A stretch of 64,000 nt of DNA from CAVPFA01 sp963703655 (GTDB taxonomy: Bacteria > Actinomycetota > Acidimicrobiia > Acidimicrobiales > Bog-793), in NCBI GenBank assembly GCA_963703655.1, contig CAVPFA010000003.1, forward strand, positions 1,612,001 to 1,676,000, read 5' to 3'. Below, one piece after another: positions 25,272 through 34,164 of this stretch. Both the position numbers and the translations under genes were made by a program. Numbering within the stretch: position 1 is the first letter of the stretch; every line of letters starts with the position of its first letter. The notes under the pieces were generated by a model. The model was not told the origin of the DNA and did not search any database. It saw nothing but the letters and a program-made list of their open reading frames with translations.

Positions 25272-25592
25272 GTGGCCGAGGCACGTGCAGGTTCGGACGA
25301 CGGCGGCTCCGCGAAGCAGCGGACCGCGAAGGCCGGGGCAGCCAAGACCGGCCGGACCACGCCGCCCAAGAGCCGCGAGGTCAACAAGCGCTACACGGCG
25401 CCGATCCCGAGAAGCGTCCGGCGGAGTCCGGCCTGGTACGGTCCGATGCTCCTCGTGCTGCTCATCGTCGGGCTGCTGCTGATCGTCGGCAACTACGTCG
25501 GGATCCTCCCCGGCGGCACGAGCAACTGGTACCTCATCGGTGGTCTCGTCGGGATCGTGGTCGGGGCGATGATGGCCACTCAATACCACTGA
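25272..25592 (+). CDS. crgA: Cell division protein CrgA
   Basis: A 106-residue protein with a charged cytoplasmic N-terminus (residues 1-52, containing PPKSREVNKRYTAP) and two membrane helices at about 58-75 and 86-103, ending MATQYH. This is the CrgA pattern. CrgA is a small actinobacterial divisome membrane protein that binds FtsZ, FtsI and related partners. GTG 25272 is preceded by AGGGG. It is divergent from pabA with only 54 bp between the starts, so the promoters must overlap. Confidence 0.92.
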   Translation: MAEARAGSDDGGSAKQRTAKAGAAKTGRTTPPKSREVNKRYTAPIPRSVRRSPAWYGPMLLVLLIVGLLLIVGNYVGILPGGTSNWYLIGGLVGIVVGAMMATQYH

Positions 25593-25707
25593 CACCGATC
25601 TGGTTGAGCAGAGGCGGCCGGATTCCGGAGCGCCCGGCGATCAGGCGCCCGAACTTCGCACGGGCGGCTCGAACGTACAGAGCCCTCGACACGCAGAGCC
25701 CGATGGA

Positions 25708-26886
25708 TCAGAGGCGCTCGATGATCGTCGCGTTGCCGAGCCCGCCGCCCTCGCACATCGTCTCGAGGCCGTAGCGGCCGCCGCTCCTCTCGAGCTCGCA
25801 GAGCAACGTCGCCATGAGCTTGGCGCCGGACGCGCCGAGCGGGTGGCCGAGCGCGATCGCGCCGCCGTTGACGTTGACCCGGTCCATGTCGGGGTGGTGC
25901 TCCTTCTCCCACGCGAGCACAACCGACGCGAACGCCTCGTTGATCTCGACGAGGTCGATCTCTCCGAGCTTCATGCCGGCGCGCTCGAGGACCTTGGCGG
26001 TGGCGGGGATCGGGCCGGTCAGCATGGTGACGGGGTCGACGCCGACAACGGCGAACTCCACGAAACGGGCCCGGGGCCTCAACCCGAGCTGCGCCGCCTT
26101 CTGCTCGCTCATGACGAGGACCGCCGAGGCGCCGTCGGTGATCTGCGACGAGTTCCCGGCGGTGATCTTGCCGCCGTCGGGCTTGAAGGCAGGCTTCAAG
26201 GTTGCGAGCGTTTCGGCTGTCGTTCCCGGCCGGATGCCCTCGTCAGCACGCAGGATCTCACCGGTCTCGTGTCCCTCAGCGTCCTTGACGGCAACCGGGA
26301 TGAGCTCGCGGTCAAAGCGGGCCTCCTCGGTCGCGATCGCGGCGCGCTGCTGGCTCCGGGCGCCGAAGATGTCGAGGCTCTCGCGTGAGAGGTCCCAGTT
26401 GTCCGCCACCATCTCGGCCGAGATGCCCTGGTTGACGAGACCGCCGACCGGCTCATAGCGGGCGAACACGTTCGGGCCGAACGGGAAGCCGGCGCCCGAG
26501 CCGATCGAAGCTCCCATCGGGACCCGGGTCATGCATTCGACGCCGGCGGCGATCACCACGTCGTAGGCACCCGCCATGACTCCCTGGGCGGCGAAGTGGA
26601 GCGACTGCTGGGACGAACCGCACTGGCGGTCGATGGTCGTGGCAGGGACGGACTCGGGGAAGCCGGCCGCGAGGACTGCGTTCCGCCCGATGTTGAGCGC
26701 CTGGTCGCCGACCTGCATCACACAACCCATGATCACGTCGTCGACGAGCGCAGGGTCGAGGTCGTTGCGGGCGACGAGCGCCTTCAGCACCTCGGCCGAA
26801 AGATCGGCGGGATGCCAGCCCGACAACTTGCCGTTGCGCTTGCCGCCGGGAGTGCGGACGGCATCGACGATCACGGCTGTGGGCAT
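25708..26886 (-). CDS. Acetyl-CoA acetyltransferase / thiolase
   Basis: A 392-residue thiolase. The acyl-accepting nucleophile is C89 (DRQCGSSQQ); the second active-site pair is H348 (ALGHPLGASG) and C378 (CEGGGLGN). It either cleaves 3-ketoacyl-CoA in beta-oxidation or condenses two acetyl-CoA. Length and motifs are canonical. ATG 26886 is preceded by AAGGAGG at 6-7 bp. It is convergent with crgA across 115 bp and probably monocistronic. With the acyl-CoA dehydrogenase and hydratases further right it could finish a degradation cycle, but it is 30 kb away from them. Confidence 0.92.
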   Translation of the reverse strand: MPTAVIVDAVRTPGGKRNGKLSGWHPADLSAEVLKALVARNDLDPALVDDVIMGCVMQVGDQALNIGRNAVLAAGFPESVPATTIDRQCGSSQQSLHFAAQGVMAGAYDVVIAAGVECMTRVPMGASIGSGAGFPFGPNVFARYEPVGGLVNQGISAEMVADNWDLSRESLDIFGARSQQRAAIATEEARFDRELIPVAVKDAEGHETGEILRADEGIRPGTTAETLATLKPAFKPDGGKITAGNSSQITDGASAVLVMSEQKAAQLGLRPRARFVEFAVVGVDPVTMLTGPIPATAKVLERAGMKLGEIDLVEINEAFASVVLAWEKEHHPDMDRVNVNGGAIALGHPLGASGAKLMATLLCELERSGGRYGLETMCEGGGLGNATIIERL

Positions 26887-27101
26887 CGCTGGACCTCCTT
26901 CATGTGCCGGCGCCACAGCGCCACGCCTGCGTGGGCTGGTGGAACGGTTGTTCCGGAAACACTACCGGCGCCTTGCTTCGGGCCCGCCTCGCCCGGCCTG
27001 CTCCGGCCGGCTGCCCCGCGCCGCCGCCCCCAAACCGAGCCCACGTGCTTGATCGCTATTTCGCGAGGCCCCGAGACGGCCGGCCGGGCTACGGTAAGAC
27101 C

Positions 27102-27575
27102 GTGACGAGCCAAACCTCCCATCGCGCCGGTCTGGAAGGCCCGCCGGGCGGCAAGGACATGAGCCGGTGGCTAGGTGACGGCGGCATGCCCATCCTGGCG
27201 GCGATCGGCGTCTCGTTCGACGATTACGGGATCGAGGACGACGACCGCGCCGGCTGGGCAACGGCCTCGTGGGAGCCACAGCCCGTCGCCTGCAACCCGC
27301 ACGGAGTAGTCCAGGCCGGAGTTCACGCCGTCGTGCTCGACGCCGCGATGAATTTCGCCGTGAACGCGGGTCTGCCGGGCAAGGACCGAACCCGTGGCAC
27401 CATCGAGCTCAAGACTGAGACAATGCGCCCCGCGGCCGCCGGCGAGCGGCTGGCCGTGCGCGGGGCCGTCATGCGCCAGACGAAACAGATCGCCTTTGCC
27501 GAGGCACGCATCGAGGACGCGGAGGGGCGCCTCGTCAGCCGGTCGACCGGCACGTTCCTCGTGCAGCGCGTCTGA
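27102..27575 (+). CDS. PaaI-type hotdog thioesterase
   Basis: A 157-residue single hotdog-fold domain. NPHGVVQAGVHAVVLDAAMNFAV around residues 67-89 is the HGG/HG-type thioesterase signature helix of the PaaI family, followed by strands ending GTFLVQRV. It hydrolyses acyl- or phenylacetyl-CoA-like thioesters. GTG 27102 is chosen since it precedes a plausible N-terminus; the upstream open frame is non-coding in style. It diverges from the thiolase gene across about 215 bp in which I see no other gene. A broken acetyltransferase follows. Confidence 0.85.
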   Translation: MTSQTSHRAGLEGPPGGKDMSRWLGDGGMPILAAIGVSFDDYGIEDDDRAGWATASWEPQPVACNPHGVVQAGVHAVVLDAAMNFAVNAGLPGKDRTRGTIELKTETMRPAAAGERLAVRGAVMRQTKQIAFAEARIEDAEGRLVSRSTGTFLVQRV

Positions 27576-27642
27576 GGTCCGCCGGCCCGCGGACATCTGC
27601 ACGAGGTCACATCCTTTGTCCCCTTCGGATGCTGCTTGGACC

Positions 27643-28126
27643 GTGCGCACCGCCGAGCCCGGCGATGGCGACTTCATCATCGACATGGCCCTGGCAGCCT
27701 TCAACTGGCGTCCGGTGGTCGGTTTGTCGCGTCTCGAACTGCTTGGGTGACCCGCAGCTGGCCGTCTACGCCACAGGTTGGCCGCGCGACGGGGACCTCG
27801 GCGTCGTCGCGGTGCAAGCCAGCGAACCGATCGGGGCGGCGTGGGTGCGCCAGTTCGAGAAACGGGAGCGCACGTACGGTTACGTCGCCGCCGGCACTCC
27901 CGAGCTCACCATCGCCGTCCTCCTGCCGTGGCGCGGCCAGGGAGTGGGCCGGTCGCTCCTCAGGCAGCTGTTCGCCTCGGCAAGCTCGGCGGGCATCGAA
28001 CGGATCAGCCTCAGCGTCGAGCACGACAATCCGGCCGCCGCCCTGTACCTGTCCGAGGGATTCCATCGTGTCGCCACGAAGAACCTCGCCGACACGATGG
28101 TGAAGGAGCTCCGCGCCAACGACTGA
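27643..28126 (+). pseudogene. GNAT acetyltransferase split by a one-base frameshift
   Basis: The GNAT N-terminus (VRTAEPGDGDFIIDMALAAF, then NWRPVVGLSR) runs in one frame from GTG 27643 to a TGA at 27748-27750. The rest (DPQLAVYATGWPRDGDLGVV, the acetyl-CoA loop RGQGVGRSLL, then ERISLSVEHDNPAAALYL) continues in the next frame to 28126. Removing one G from the GGG at 27745-27747 (CTTGGGTGACCC) restores a single 160-residue protein across LLGDPQ. GNAT enzymes transfer acetyl groups to amines or N-termini. Either a sequencing error or a real inactivating insertion fits. The CTT-GGG-TGA-C context vaguely resembles a prfB-type shift site, but no Shine-Dalgarno-like stimulator is obvious. Confidence 0.8.
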
Positions 28127-28187
28127 GCTGACGGCAGCCGCCGGCCGCCGCTCACGCCAGCCCGTCGACAGCCCGGCCGAGACCCGG

Positions 28188-30428
28188 TCAGGTTCCGGCC
28201 GGATCGACGGCGGCGCCAAGACGCGCCGCCCGAGTCGTGACGATCACTTCCAGCGGCAGGTCGACCAGCCCGGCGACCACGAAGCGGTCGCCGCCGGTCC
28301 TGCCGAGCTCGCGCGCCGTGATGCCGTCCAGCCTGGCCGCTTCCATGACCGAGCCCGGGTCCGACGTGCAGACCACGACCCGTGACGGCGACTCGCTGAA
28401 GAGCTCGGCTGCACTCGTCGGACCGACCACGGCGAGACCGACGCCTCCCGCCACCGCCATCTCGGCCAGGCAGAGCGCGAGACCGCCGTCGCTCACGTCG
28501 TGGATCGCGGTGACGATCGGCCCGCGGGGTCCCTCGAGCCCCACGAGCCGGCGGACACAATCGCACAGCCGACGGTGCGAGGCGAGGTCGAGGGGTGGGA
28601 GCCTTCCGCCGGCCTCGCCGTAGAGCTCGCGGGCCCACCGGGACCCGGCGAGGAGCGGCACGGTGTCACCGAGCAGCACCAACGACTCGCCCGGTTCCGC
28701 GGCGAGGCCGGGCGGCCGGCGTTCGAGCCGATCGACGACGCCGACGACGCCGACGACCGGTGTCGGGTCGATGTCGGCGCCACCGCTCTCGTTGTAGAAC
28801 GACACGTTCCCGCCGACGACCGGGATGCCGAGAGCCAGGCACGCCTCGGCGATGCCGTCGACCGTCTCCGAGAGCTCCCACATCACTTCGGGGTGCTCCG
28901 GGTTGCCGAAGTTGAGGCAGTCGACGAGCGCCACCGGCCGCCCGCCGGCGCAGGCGACGTTGAGCGCGGACTCGGCGACGGTGGCCGCAGCGCCCCCTCG
29001 AGGGTCGGCCGCGCACCATCCAGGATTGGCGTCGGTCGAAAGCGCGAGGCCCTTGCCCGTCCACGGGACGCCCGGCCCTGCGAGGCGGAGCACGGTCGCG
29101 TCACCCTCGCCGGGGCCTAAAACGGTGTTCAAGAAGAGCTGATGGTCGTATTGGCCGAAGACGAAGGCCGGGTCGTACAAGAGGTCGAGCAAGTCGGCTC
29201 CGGGATCTCGGCTCTCGACGAGTCCGGCGGGCTCGCGCGACCGCCGGGCCTCGAGACCCTCGGGCGGCGCGAGCAGGCGGTCATAGCGCGGGGCGCCGTC
29301 GGCGAGGGAGGCCGCAGGGACCTCCGCGAGAATCGCGCCGTCGGCGCCAGACCGCACGCGGAGCAGTCCGGGGGCTCCTCCGGGCGGCGCCGCGACGACG
29401 CGACCGACGACGCTCGCACGGATCTCGAACTTGTCGCAGATCGCGACGACCCGTTCCAGATCCCCGGGCTCGACGATCGCGAGCATCCGCTCCTGGCTCT
29501 CGCTCGTCATGATCTCGACAGGGGACATCCCGGCCTCGCGGCAAGGTACCGCGGTGACGTCGACGTCCATCCCGAGCCCGGCTCGGGACGCGGTCTCAGA
29601 GGCGGCACAAGTGAGGCCGGCGCCTCCGAGATCCTGGATGCCGACGACAAGACCGGCATCTAGGAGCGAAAGGCAGGCTTCGATGAGCCGCTTCTCTTCG
29701 TAGGGATCGCCGACCTGGACGCTCGGCCGCTTGCCGGCGTCTTGGGTCTCGCCCCCGAACCCGGCCGACGCCAGGACGCTCACTCCGCCGATCCCGTCAC
29801 GTCCGGTCAGCGACCCGAGCAGCACCGCCAGATTGCCCTCACCGGACGCCCGGGCGAGCACGAGCCGTTCGACGGGCAGCACGCCGAGGCATAGGACATT
29901 GACGAGCGGATTGCCGCGGTACCCGGCCGCCAACGTGAGTTGGCCGCCCACGGTCGGAACACCAACCGAATTGCCGTACCCGGCTATGCCCCTTACGACG
30001 CCGTCGAAGATCCAGCGACTCCGCGCGTCCTCGAGCGGGCCCATGAAGAGCGGGTCCATGAGCGCGATCGGCCGTGCGCCCATCGTGAAGATGTCCCGGA
30101 GGATGCCGCCGACTCCGGTGGCGGCGCCCTGTTGCGGTTCGACTGCGGAAGGATGGTTGTGGCTCTCAATGCGCACCGCGACGGCGACGCCGTTGCCGAC
30201 GTCGATCACGCCGGCGTTCTCGCCCGGTCCGACGAGCACATGGGCACCTTCGCTAGGCAGCCGGCCAAGGTGTACGCGCGACGACTTGTAAGAGCAATGC
30301 TCGCTCCACATCACCGAATACATCGCAAGTTCCAAGGGGTTTGGCTCGCGGGACCCGAGTGCGACGATCATCTCGTACTCGTCGTCTGTGAGCCCGAGCG
30401 ACCGGTGAAGTGTCGACTCGGGACTCAT
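28188..30428 (-). CDS. purL: Phosphoribosylformylglycinamidine synthase, PurL subunit
   Basis: A 746-residue small-type PurL. It has EHCSYKSSR, VRIESHNHPSAVEPQQGAAT (ATP/FGAR site), DLGGAGLTCAASE and, in the second half, NFGNPEHPEVMWE and HDVSDGGLALCLAE. With PurQ and PurS it converts FGAR to FGAM using ATP and glutamine-derived ammonia, the fourth step of purine synthesis. It is on the same strand as the other pur genes but separated from purQ by a conserved hypothetical gene on the plus strand, so it needs its own promoter. ATG 30428 lacks a clear Shine-Dalgarno. Confidence 0.96.
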   Translation of the reverse strand: MSPESTLHRSLGLTDDEYEMIVALGSREPNPLELAMYSVMWSEHCSYKSSRVHLGRLPSEGAHVLVGPGENAGVIDVGNGVAVAVRIESHNHPSAVEPQQGAATGVGGILRDIFTMGARPIALMDPLFMGPLEDARSRWIFDGVVRGIAGYGNSVGVPTVGGQLTLAAGYRGNPLVNVLCLGVLPVERLVLARASGEGNLAVLLGSLTGRDGIGGVSVLASAGFGGETQDAGKRPSVQVGDPYEEKRLIEACLSLLDAGLVVGIQDLGGAGLTCAASETASRAGLGMDVDVTAVPCREAGMSPVEIMTSESQERMLAIVEPGDLERVVAICDKFEIRASVVGRVVAAPPGGAPGLLRVRSGADGAILAEVPAASLADGAPRYDRLLAPPEGLEARRSREPAGLVESRDPGADLLDLLYDPAFVFGQYDHQLFLNTVLGPGEGDATVLRLAGPGVPWTGKGLALSTDANPGWCAADPRGGAAATVAESALNVACAGGRPVALVDCLNFGNPEHPEVMWELSETVDGIAEACLALGIPVVGGNVSFYNESGGADIDPTPVVGVVGVVDRLERRPPGLAAEPGESLVLLGDTVPLLAGSRWARELYGEAGGRLPPLDLASHRRLCDCVRRLVGLEGPRGPIVTAIHDVSDGGLALCLAEMAVAGGVGLAVVGPTSAAELFSESPSRVVVCTSDPGSVMEAARLDGITARELGRTGGDRFVVAGLVDLPLEVIVTTRAARLGAAVDPAGT

Positions 30429-30511
30429 GTCGGCTGTCCGATAAGCCCGCGTCGGGATGCCAAACTAAGCAGCATTGGATTGAACCTGTGGTTATGGGCA
30501 ATACTGGTTGT

Positions 30512-30943
30512 ATGCCACCAAGAAAGAAGCCAACCAAGCCAGGTCTCTCGGCGTCTCACAAAGACGCGCTCGCCGAAGGTCGCCGGCAAGGAAATGCAGT
30601 GCGCCGGTACCTTGTCGCTCTGGAGCGTTCCAGGCCGCGTCGCGGGCGTTCGACAAGTGCGGATGCCCTGAGAGCTCGCCTCGAAGATCTCGAGTCGAAG
30701 CTGGCCATTGCCGATCCACTCCAGCGCATCCACCTGATCCAAGAGCGGCGCAATCTCGAGCGGCGGATCGAAGGAGCCAACGCCGAAGCCGAGGACGACC
30801 TCCCCGAGCTCGAGGCGGCGTTCATCGCGGTTGCCGCCGACTATGGAGCTCGTAAGGGGATCGACTACGCGACCTGGCGCGAAGCCGGCGTGTCTGCCGA
30901 AGTGCTCCAACATTCAGGGATTCACTGGAGTCGACGCTCCTAG
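30512..30943 (+). CDS. Conserved hypothetical protein, basic N-terminus and coiled coil
   Basis: A 143-residue protein with a Lys-rich start (PPRKKPTKPGLS), a predicted alpha-helical/coiled middle (LRARLEDLESKLAIADPLQR, then HLIQERRNLERRIEGA) and a C-terminal ARKGIDYATWREAGVSAEVL motif. I recall similar uncharacterised proteins in actinobacteria but no function; the basic tail plus helices would suit nucleic-acid binding. It sits between purQ and purL on the opposite strand. Its TAG and the purQ TAG overlap in one CTAG (30940-30943). ATG 30512 is chosen; the open frame reaches 30410 but overlaps the purL start. Confidence 0.8.
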   Translation: MPPRKKPTKPGLSASHKDALAEGRRQGNAVRRYLVALERSRPRRGRSTSADALRARLEDLESKLAIADPLQRIHLIQERRNLERRIEGANAEAEDDLPELEAAFIAVAADYGARKGIDYATWREAGVSAEVLQHSGIHWSRRS

Positions 30944-31680
30944 AACGAAGGCGGTCCGGAAGCGTGAACCGCCTCCGGAACGCGGTCGTACACGGCTTTG
31001 GTCGGTTCCACAGATGCCGAAGACTCGAGCAGGGACTCGAGCAACACCCGCCCGTCGGTTGAACCGAGAAGCGGGCTGCTAGCGCGCTCGGGATGTGGCA
31101 TCACGCCAACTACATTGCGGCTGCGATTGGTGATCCCAGCGATGGCATGGACCGAGCCGTTGGGGTTCTCCCCGCGGTAGCGCAGCACGACACGGCCGTC
31201 GTTCTCGAGCTCGCGAAGTGTCGTCTCGTCGCAGGTGTAGTTGCCCTCGTAGTGGTTGATCGGGATGTGTAGAACCTGGCCGAGGGACGCTTGGGACGTG
31301 AGAGGAGACCGGGTGGAAGCCACTTCGCACTCCACTGTCCTGCAGAGGAAACGGAGTCCTGCGTTCCGGCGCAGCGCACCAGGCAGCAGACCCGCTTCGG
31401 TCAGCACTTGAAAGCCGTTGCAGATCCCGACGACCGGCCCACCTTCGGCGGCGAAGCGGGCAACGGCCTCCATGATGGGAGAGAAACGTGCGATCGCGCC
31501 GGGCCGGAGATAGTCGCCGTGGGCAAAGCCTCCGGGCAGCACGACAGCGTCTGAGGCACCGATGGAGGTGGCGGTGTGCCAGACGATGTCGGCTGTCCCG
31601 CCCAACGTTTCCCAAGCCCCGGCGACGTCGTGCTCGCAGTTGGAGCCGGGGAAGCACACGACGGCGAGTCGACCGGTCAT
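30940..31680 (-). CDS. purQ: Phosphoribosylformylglycinamidine synthase, PurQ glutaminase subunit
   Basis: A 246-residue class I glutamine amidotransferase. It has FPGSNCEHDVAGAW at the N-terminus, the nucleophile C87 in GICNGFQVL, NHYEGNY in the middle and the catalytic His-Glu in MPHPERA. It hydrolyses glutamine and channels ammonia to PurL. ATG 31680 overlaps the purS stop by 4 bp (ATGA). It is the last gene of the purA-D-B-C-S-Q chain and is convergent with the hypothetical gene, with which it shares a CTAG at the stops. Confidence 0.96.
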   Translation of the reverse strand: MTGRLAVVCFPGSNCEHDVAGAWETLGGTADIVWHTATSIGASDAVVLPGGFAHGDYLRPGAIARFSPIMEAVARFAAEGGPVVGICNGFQVLTEAGLLPGALRRNAGLRFLCRTVECEVASTRSPLTSQASLGQVLHIPINHYEGNYTCDETTLRELENDGRVVLRYRGENPNGSVHAIAGITNRSRNVVGVMPHPERASSPLLGSTDGRVLLESLLESSASVEPTKAVYDRVPEAVHASGPPSF

Positions 31681-31946
31681 GGATGGTGCATTACGGGCGT
31701 CGCCTCGACGCGGATCGAAGCGTTCTCGATGACGGGGTTGGCGAGGAAGCGGTCGCACATCGCCGCGACCCGGTCGAGCGCGGCGGCCTCGTCGGGAGCC
31801 TCGATGAGGAGCCGGACCAGCTTGCCGACATGGACCTGCTCGACGCCGTCGAATCCGAGGGCGGGAAGAGCGCGCTCTATCGTCTGACCTTCCGGGTCGG
31901 AGATCCCCTCGAGACCCGTTATCTCCACGACGACGCCGAACTTCAC
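31677..31946 (-). CDS. purS: Phosphoribosylformylglycinamidine synthase, PurS subunit
   Basis: An 89-residue PurS (VKFGVVVEITGLEGISDPEG, VHVGKLVRLLIE). It forms the dimeric bridge that holds PurQ and PurL together. GTG 31946 overlaps the purC stop (GTGA), and its own TGA overlaps the purQ ATG. The length matches the family. Confidence 0.94.
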   Translation of the reverse strand: MKFGVVVEITGLEGISDPEGQTIERALPALGFDGVEQVHVGKLVRLLIEAPDEAAALDRVAAMCDRFLANPVIENASIRVEATPVMHHP

Positions 31947-32836
31947 GTGCCCACTCCCGGCCAGTCGTTGAAGACGAGGCCGGTGATCTGCTCGTACGCG
32001 GTGACATAGCGTTCGCGCGTGGCGGCGACGACCTGCGGCGGCATCGGCGGAGGCGCGGACTCCTTGTCCCAGCCCGTGCTCTCGGCCCAGTCGCGCACAG
32101 GCTGCTTGTCGAACGAGGACGGCGTCGTGCCGGGCTTCCACGCATCGGCGGCCCAGAACCGTGACGAGTCCGGTGTCAGGATCTCGTCGCAGATCGCCAG
32201 CTCGCCGTCGATGAACCCGAGCTCGAACTTCGTGTCGGCGATCACGATCCCGCGTCCGAGGGCGAGCGCCGAGCCGCGCTCGTAGGCGGCCAGGCAGATC
32301 GCCCTTGCCTTGCCGGCCGTGTCGTCGCCGACGAGGGCGGCGGCCTCCTCATAGCCGATGTTGACGTCATGGCCCTCGGTCGCCTTGGTCGAGGGGGTGA
32401 ACACCGCCTCGGCAAGGCGCTCGGACTCACGAAGCCCGGCCGGGAGCCGGACCCCGTGCATGGTTCCGCTCGCGCGGTACTCCTTCCACGCCGAGCCGGC
32501 GAGGTAGCCGCGCACGATGCACTCGATCGGGAGCATCTCGGCGCGCCGAACGAGCATGGCGCGGCCGGCCAGCTCCTCGAGGCGAAAGCCCGCCAGGTCG
32601 CTCGCCGCCGCCGGGAACATCGCCGGGTCGGCCGACACGAAGTGCGTGGAGAGACCCTCGAGCTCCCCCGCCCAGAACGCGGTCAGAGCCGTGAGCACCC
32701 GCCCCTTGTCGGGGACCGGCTCCGCGAAGACCTTGTCGAAGGCCGAGATCCGGTCCGAGGCCACCATGAACAGCAGGTCGTCGCCGGCCTCGAAGACGTC
32801 GCGGACCTTGCCCGAGTAGAGGTGTGCCAGGCTCAA
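31943..32836 (-). CDS. purC: SAICAR synthetase (PurC)
   Basis: A 297-residue phosphoribosylaminoimidazole-succinocarboxamide synthase. It has LYSGKVRDVF and VASDRISAFD (ATP site), ECIVRGYLAGSAWKEY, KATEGHDVNI and ADTKFELGF. It ligates aspartate to CAIR. The start is a TTG at 32836 that overlaps the purB TGA (TTGA), giving LAHLYSGKVR at the N-terminus. No ATG or GTG fits between that overlap and the ATP-site motif. A rare TTG start at a coupled junction may tune its yield. Confidence 0.95.
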   Translation of the reverse strand: MSLAHLYSGKVRDVFEAGDDLLFMVASDRISAFDKVFAEPVPDKGRVLTALTAFWAGELEGLSTHFVSADPAMFPAAASDLAGFRLEELAGRAMLVRRAEMLPIECIVRGYLAGSAWKEYRASGTMHGVRLPAGLRESERLAEAVFTPSTKATEGHDVNIGYEEAAALVGDDTAGKARAICLAAYERGSALALGRGIVIADTKFELGFIDGELAICDEILTPDSSRFWAADAWKPGTTPSSFDKQPVRDWAESTGWDKESAPPPMPPQVVAATRERYVTAYEQITGLVFNDWPGVGT

Positions 32837-34164
32837 CCCGGGACCTTCCCGAGAGCGTCGAAGACGCGTCGCACCTGCGACAGGGAGCGGTTGAGGTCGA
32901 ACGCCCCGTCGAGCGCCTTGGCGGCCCCGTCGGGACCTCCGAGCGCGGCCGCGACGTCGGGGTCGTCGTCGAGGACCGCCCGGAACGAGCGGCGATGCTC
33001 GTGCGCGACACGGGCGTCTCGCTGCACGATGCGGTACGCCGCGTCGCGGGTCAGGCCCGACGAGATGAGCGCGAGCAGCACCGGCTGGGAGAACACGAGC
33101 CCGTGCGAGCCCTCGAGCAGGTTCTCGAGCATGCGATCGGGGTGGACGATCAGGCCGTCGATCAAGCGAGTCATCCTTCTCGCAGCGTAGTAGGCGACCA
33201 GACTGGCGTCGGGGAGCACGATCCGCTCGACAGAGCTGTGGGAGATGTCCCGTTCGTGCCAGAGCGCGACGTCCTCGAGGCCCGCGACGAGGTAGCCGCG
33301 CAGCACCCGGGCGAGTCCTGCGAGGCGCTCGGCCGTGATCGGGTTGCGCTTGTGCGGCATGGCCGACGAGCCCTTCTGCCCGGATGCGAACGGCTCTTCG
33401 ACCTCGCCGACCTCGGTCCGTTGCAGGAGGCGGATCTCGGTCGCGAGAGCCTCGACGGTGGTGCCGAGAGCGGCGCAGGCGTACAGGTACTCGGCATGCC
33501 GGTCGCGGGCGATCACCTGGGTGGCCGGGACGGGCCGCAGGCCGAGGGCGTCGCACACATGCTGTTCGACGGACGGGTCGATGTTCGAGTAGGTCCCGAC
33601 GGCTCCCGACAGCTTCCCGACCGCGATCGTGTGCCGTGCCCGCAAGAGGCGGTCACGGTCGCGGTCGGCCTGCAGGCAGGCCAGGGCGAGCTTGGTGCCG
33701 AACGTCGTAGGTTCGGCGTGCATGCCGTGCGTCCGGCCGACGACCGGGACCTCCGCGAGCTCGAACGCGCGCCGCTTGGTGACCGACACGAGGTCGCCGG
33801 CCGCGTCGAGCAAAAGGTCCGCGGCCCGGACGAGCGTCGCGGACAGAGCCGTGTCGACCACGTCGGAGGAGGTAAGCCCGTAATGGATCCACGACCCTTC
33901 GGGCGGGCCGATCGATTCCTGCACGACGTCGACGAACGCGGCGACATCGTGCTCGGTAACGGCCTCCCGCTCGCCGACGCGCCGGACGAATGCCGCGTCG
34001 ACGACCGGGGCGCGGGCACGGCACGCCGCCGCCTGGCCGGCCGGGACCACGCCGAGCTCGGACCAGGCCTCCACGGCGAGCAGCTCGATCTCGAGCCAGG
34101 TGCCGAGCCGGGTCTCGTCTGCAAACACCGCCGCCATCTCGGGCAGCGAATAACGCGGGATCAC
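32833..34164 (-). CDS. purB: Adenylosuccinate lyase (PurB)
   Basis: A 443-residue fumarase/aspartase-superfamily lyase. It has HYGLTSSDVVDTALS, GRTHGMHAEPTTFG and the signature SSAMPHKRNP with its flexible catalytic serine loop. It acts twice in the route, releasing fumarate from SAICAR and from adenylosuccinate. GTG 34164 overlaps the purD stop (GTGA), and its TGA overlaps the purC TTG. The open frame upstream to 34341 is a purD shadow. Confidence 0.96.
   Translation of the reverse strand: MIPRYSLPEMAAVFADETRLGTWLEIELLAVEAWSELGVVPAGQAAACRARAPVVDAAFVRRVGEREAVTEHDVAAFVDVVQESIGPPEGSWIHYGLTSSDVVDTALSATLVRAADLLLDAAGDLVSVTKRRAFELAEVPVVGRTHGMHAEPTTFGTKLALACLQADRDRDRLLRARHTIAVGKLSGAVGTYSNIDPSVEQHVCDALGLRPVPATQVIARDRHAEYLYACAALGTTVEALATEIRLLQRTEVGEVEEPFASGQKGSSAMPHKRNPITAERLAGLARVLRGYLVAGLEDVALWHERDISHSSVERIVLPDASLVAYYAARRMTRLIDGLIVHPDRMLENLLEGSHGLVFSQPVLLALISSGLTRDAAYRIVQRDARVAHEHRRSFRAVLDDDPDVAAALGGPDGAAKALDGAFDLNRSLSQVRRVFDALGKVPG

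Noticed and set aside
27735..27755. Programmed prfB-like frameshift in the GNAT gene
   Set aside because: CTT-GGG-TGA-C only loosely resembles the site, no upstream Shine-Dalgarno stimulator is clear, and two other genes here show similar one-base insertions that fit sequence errors better.
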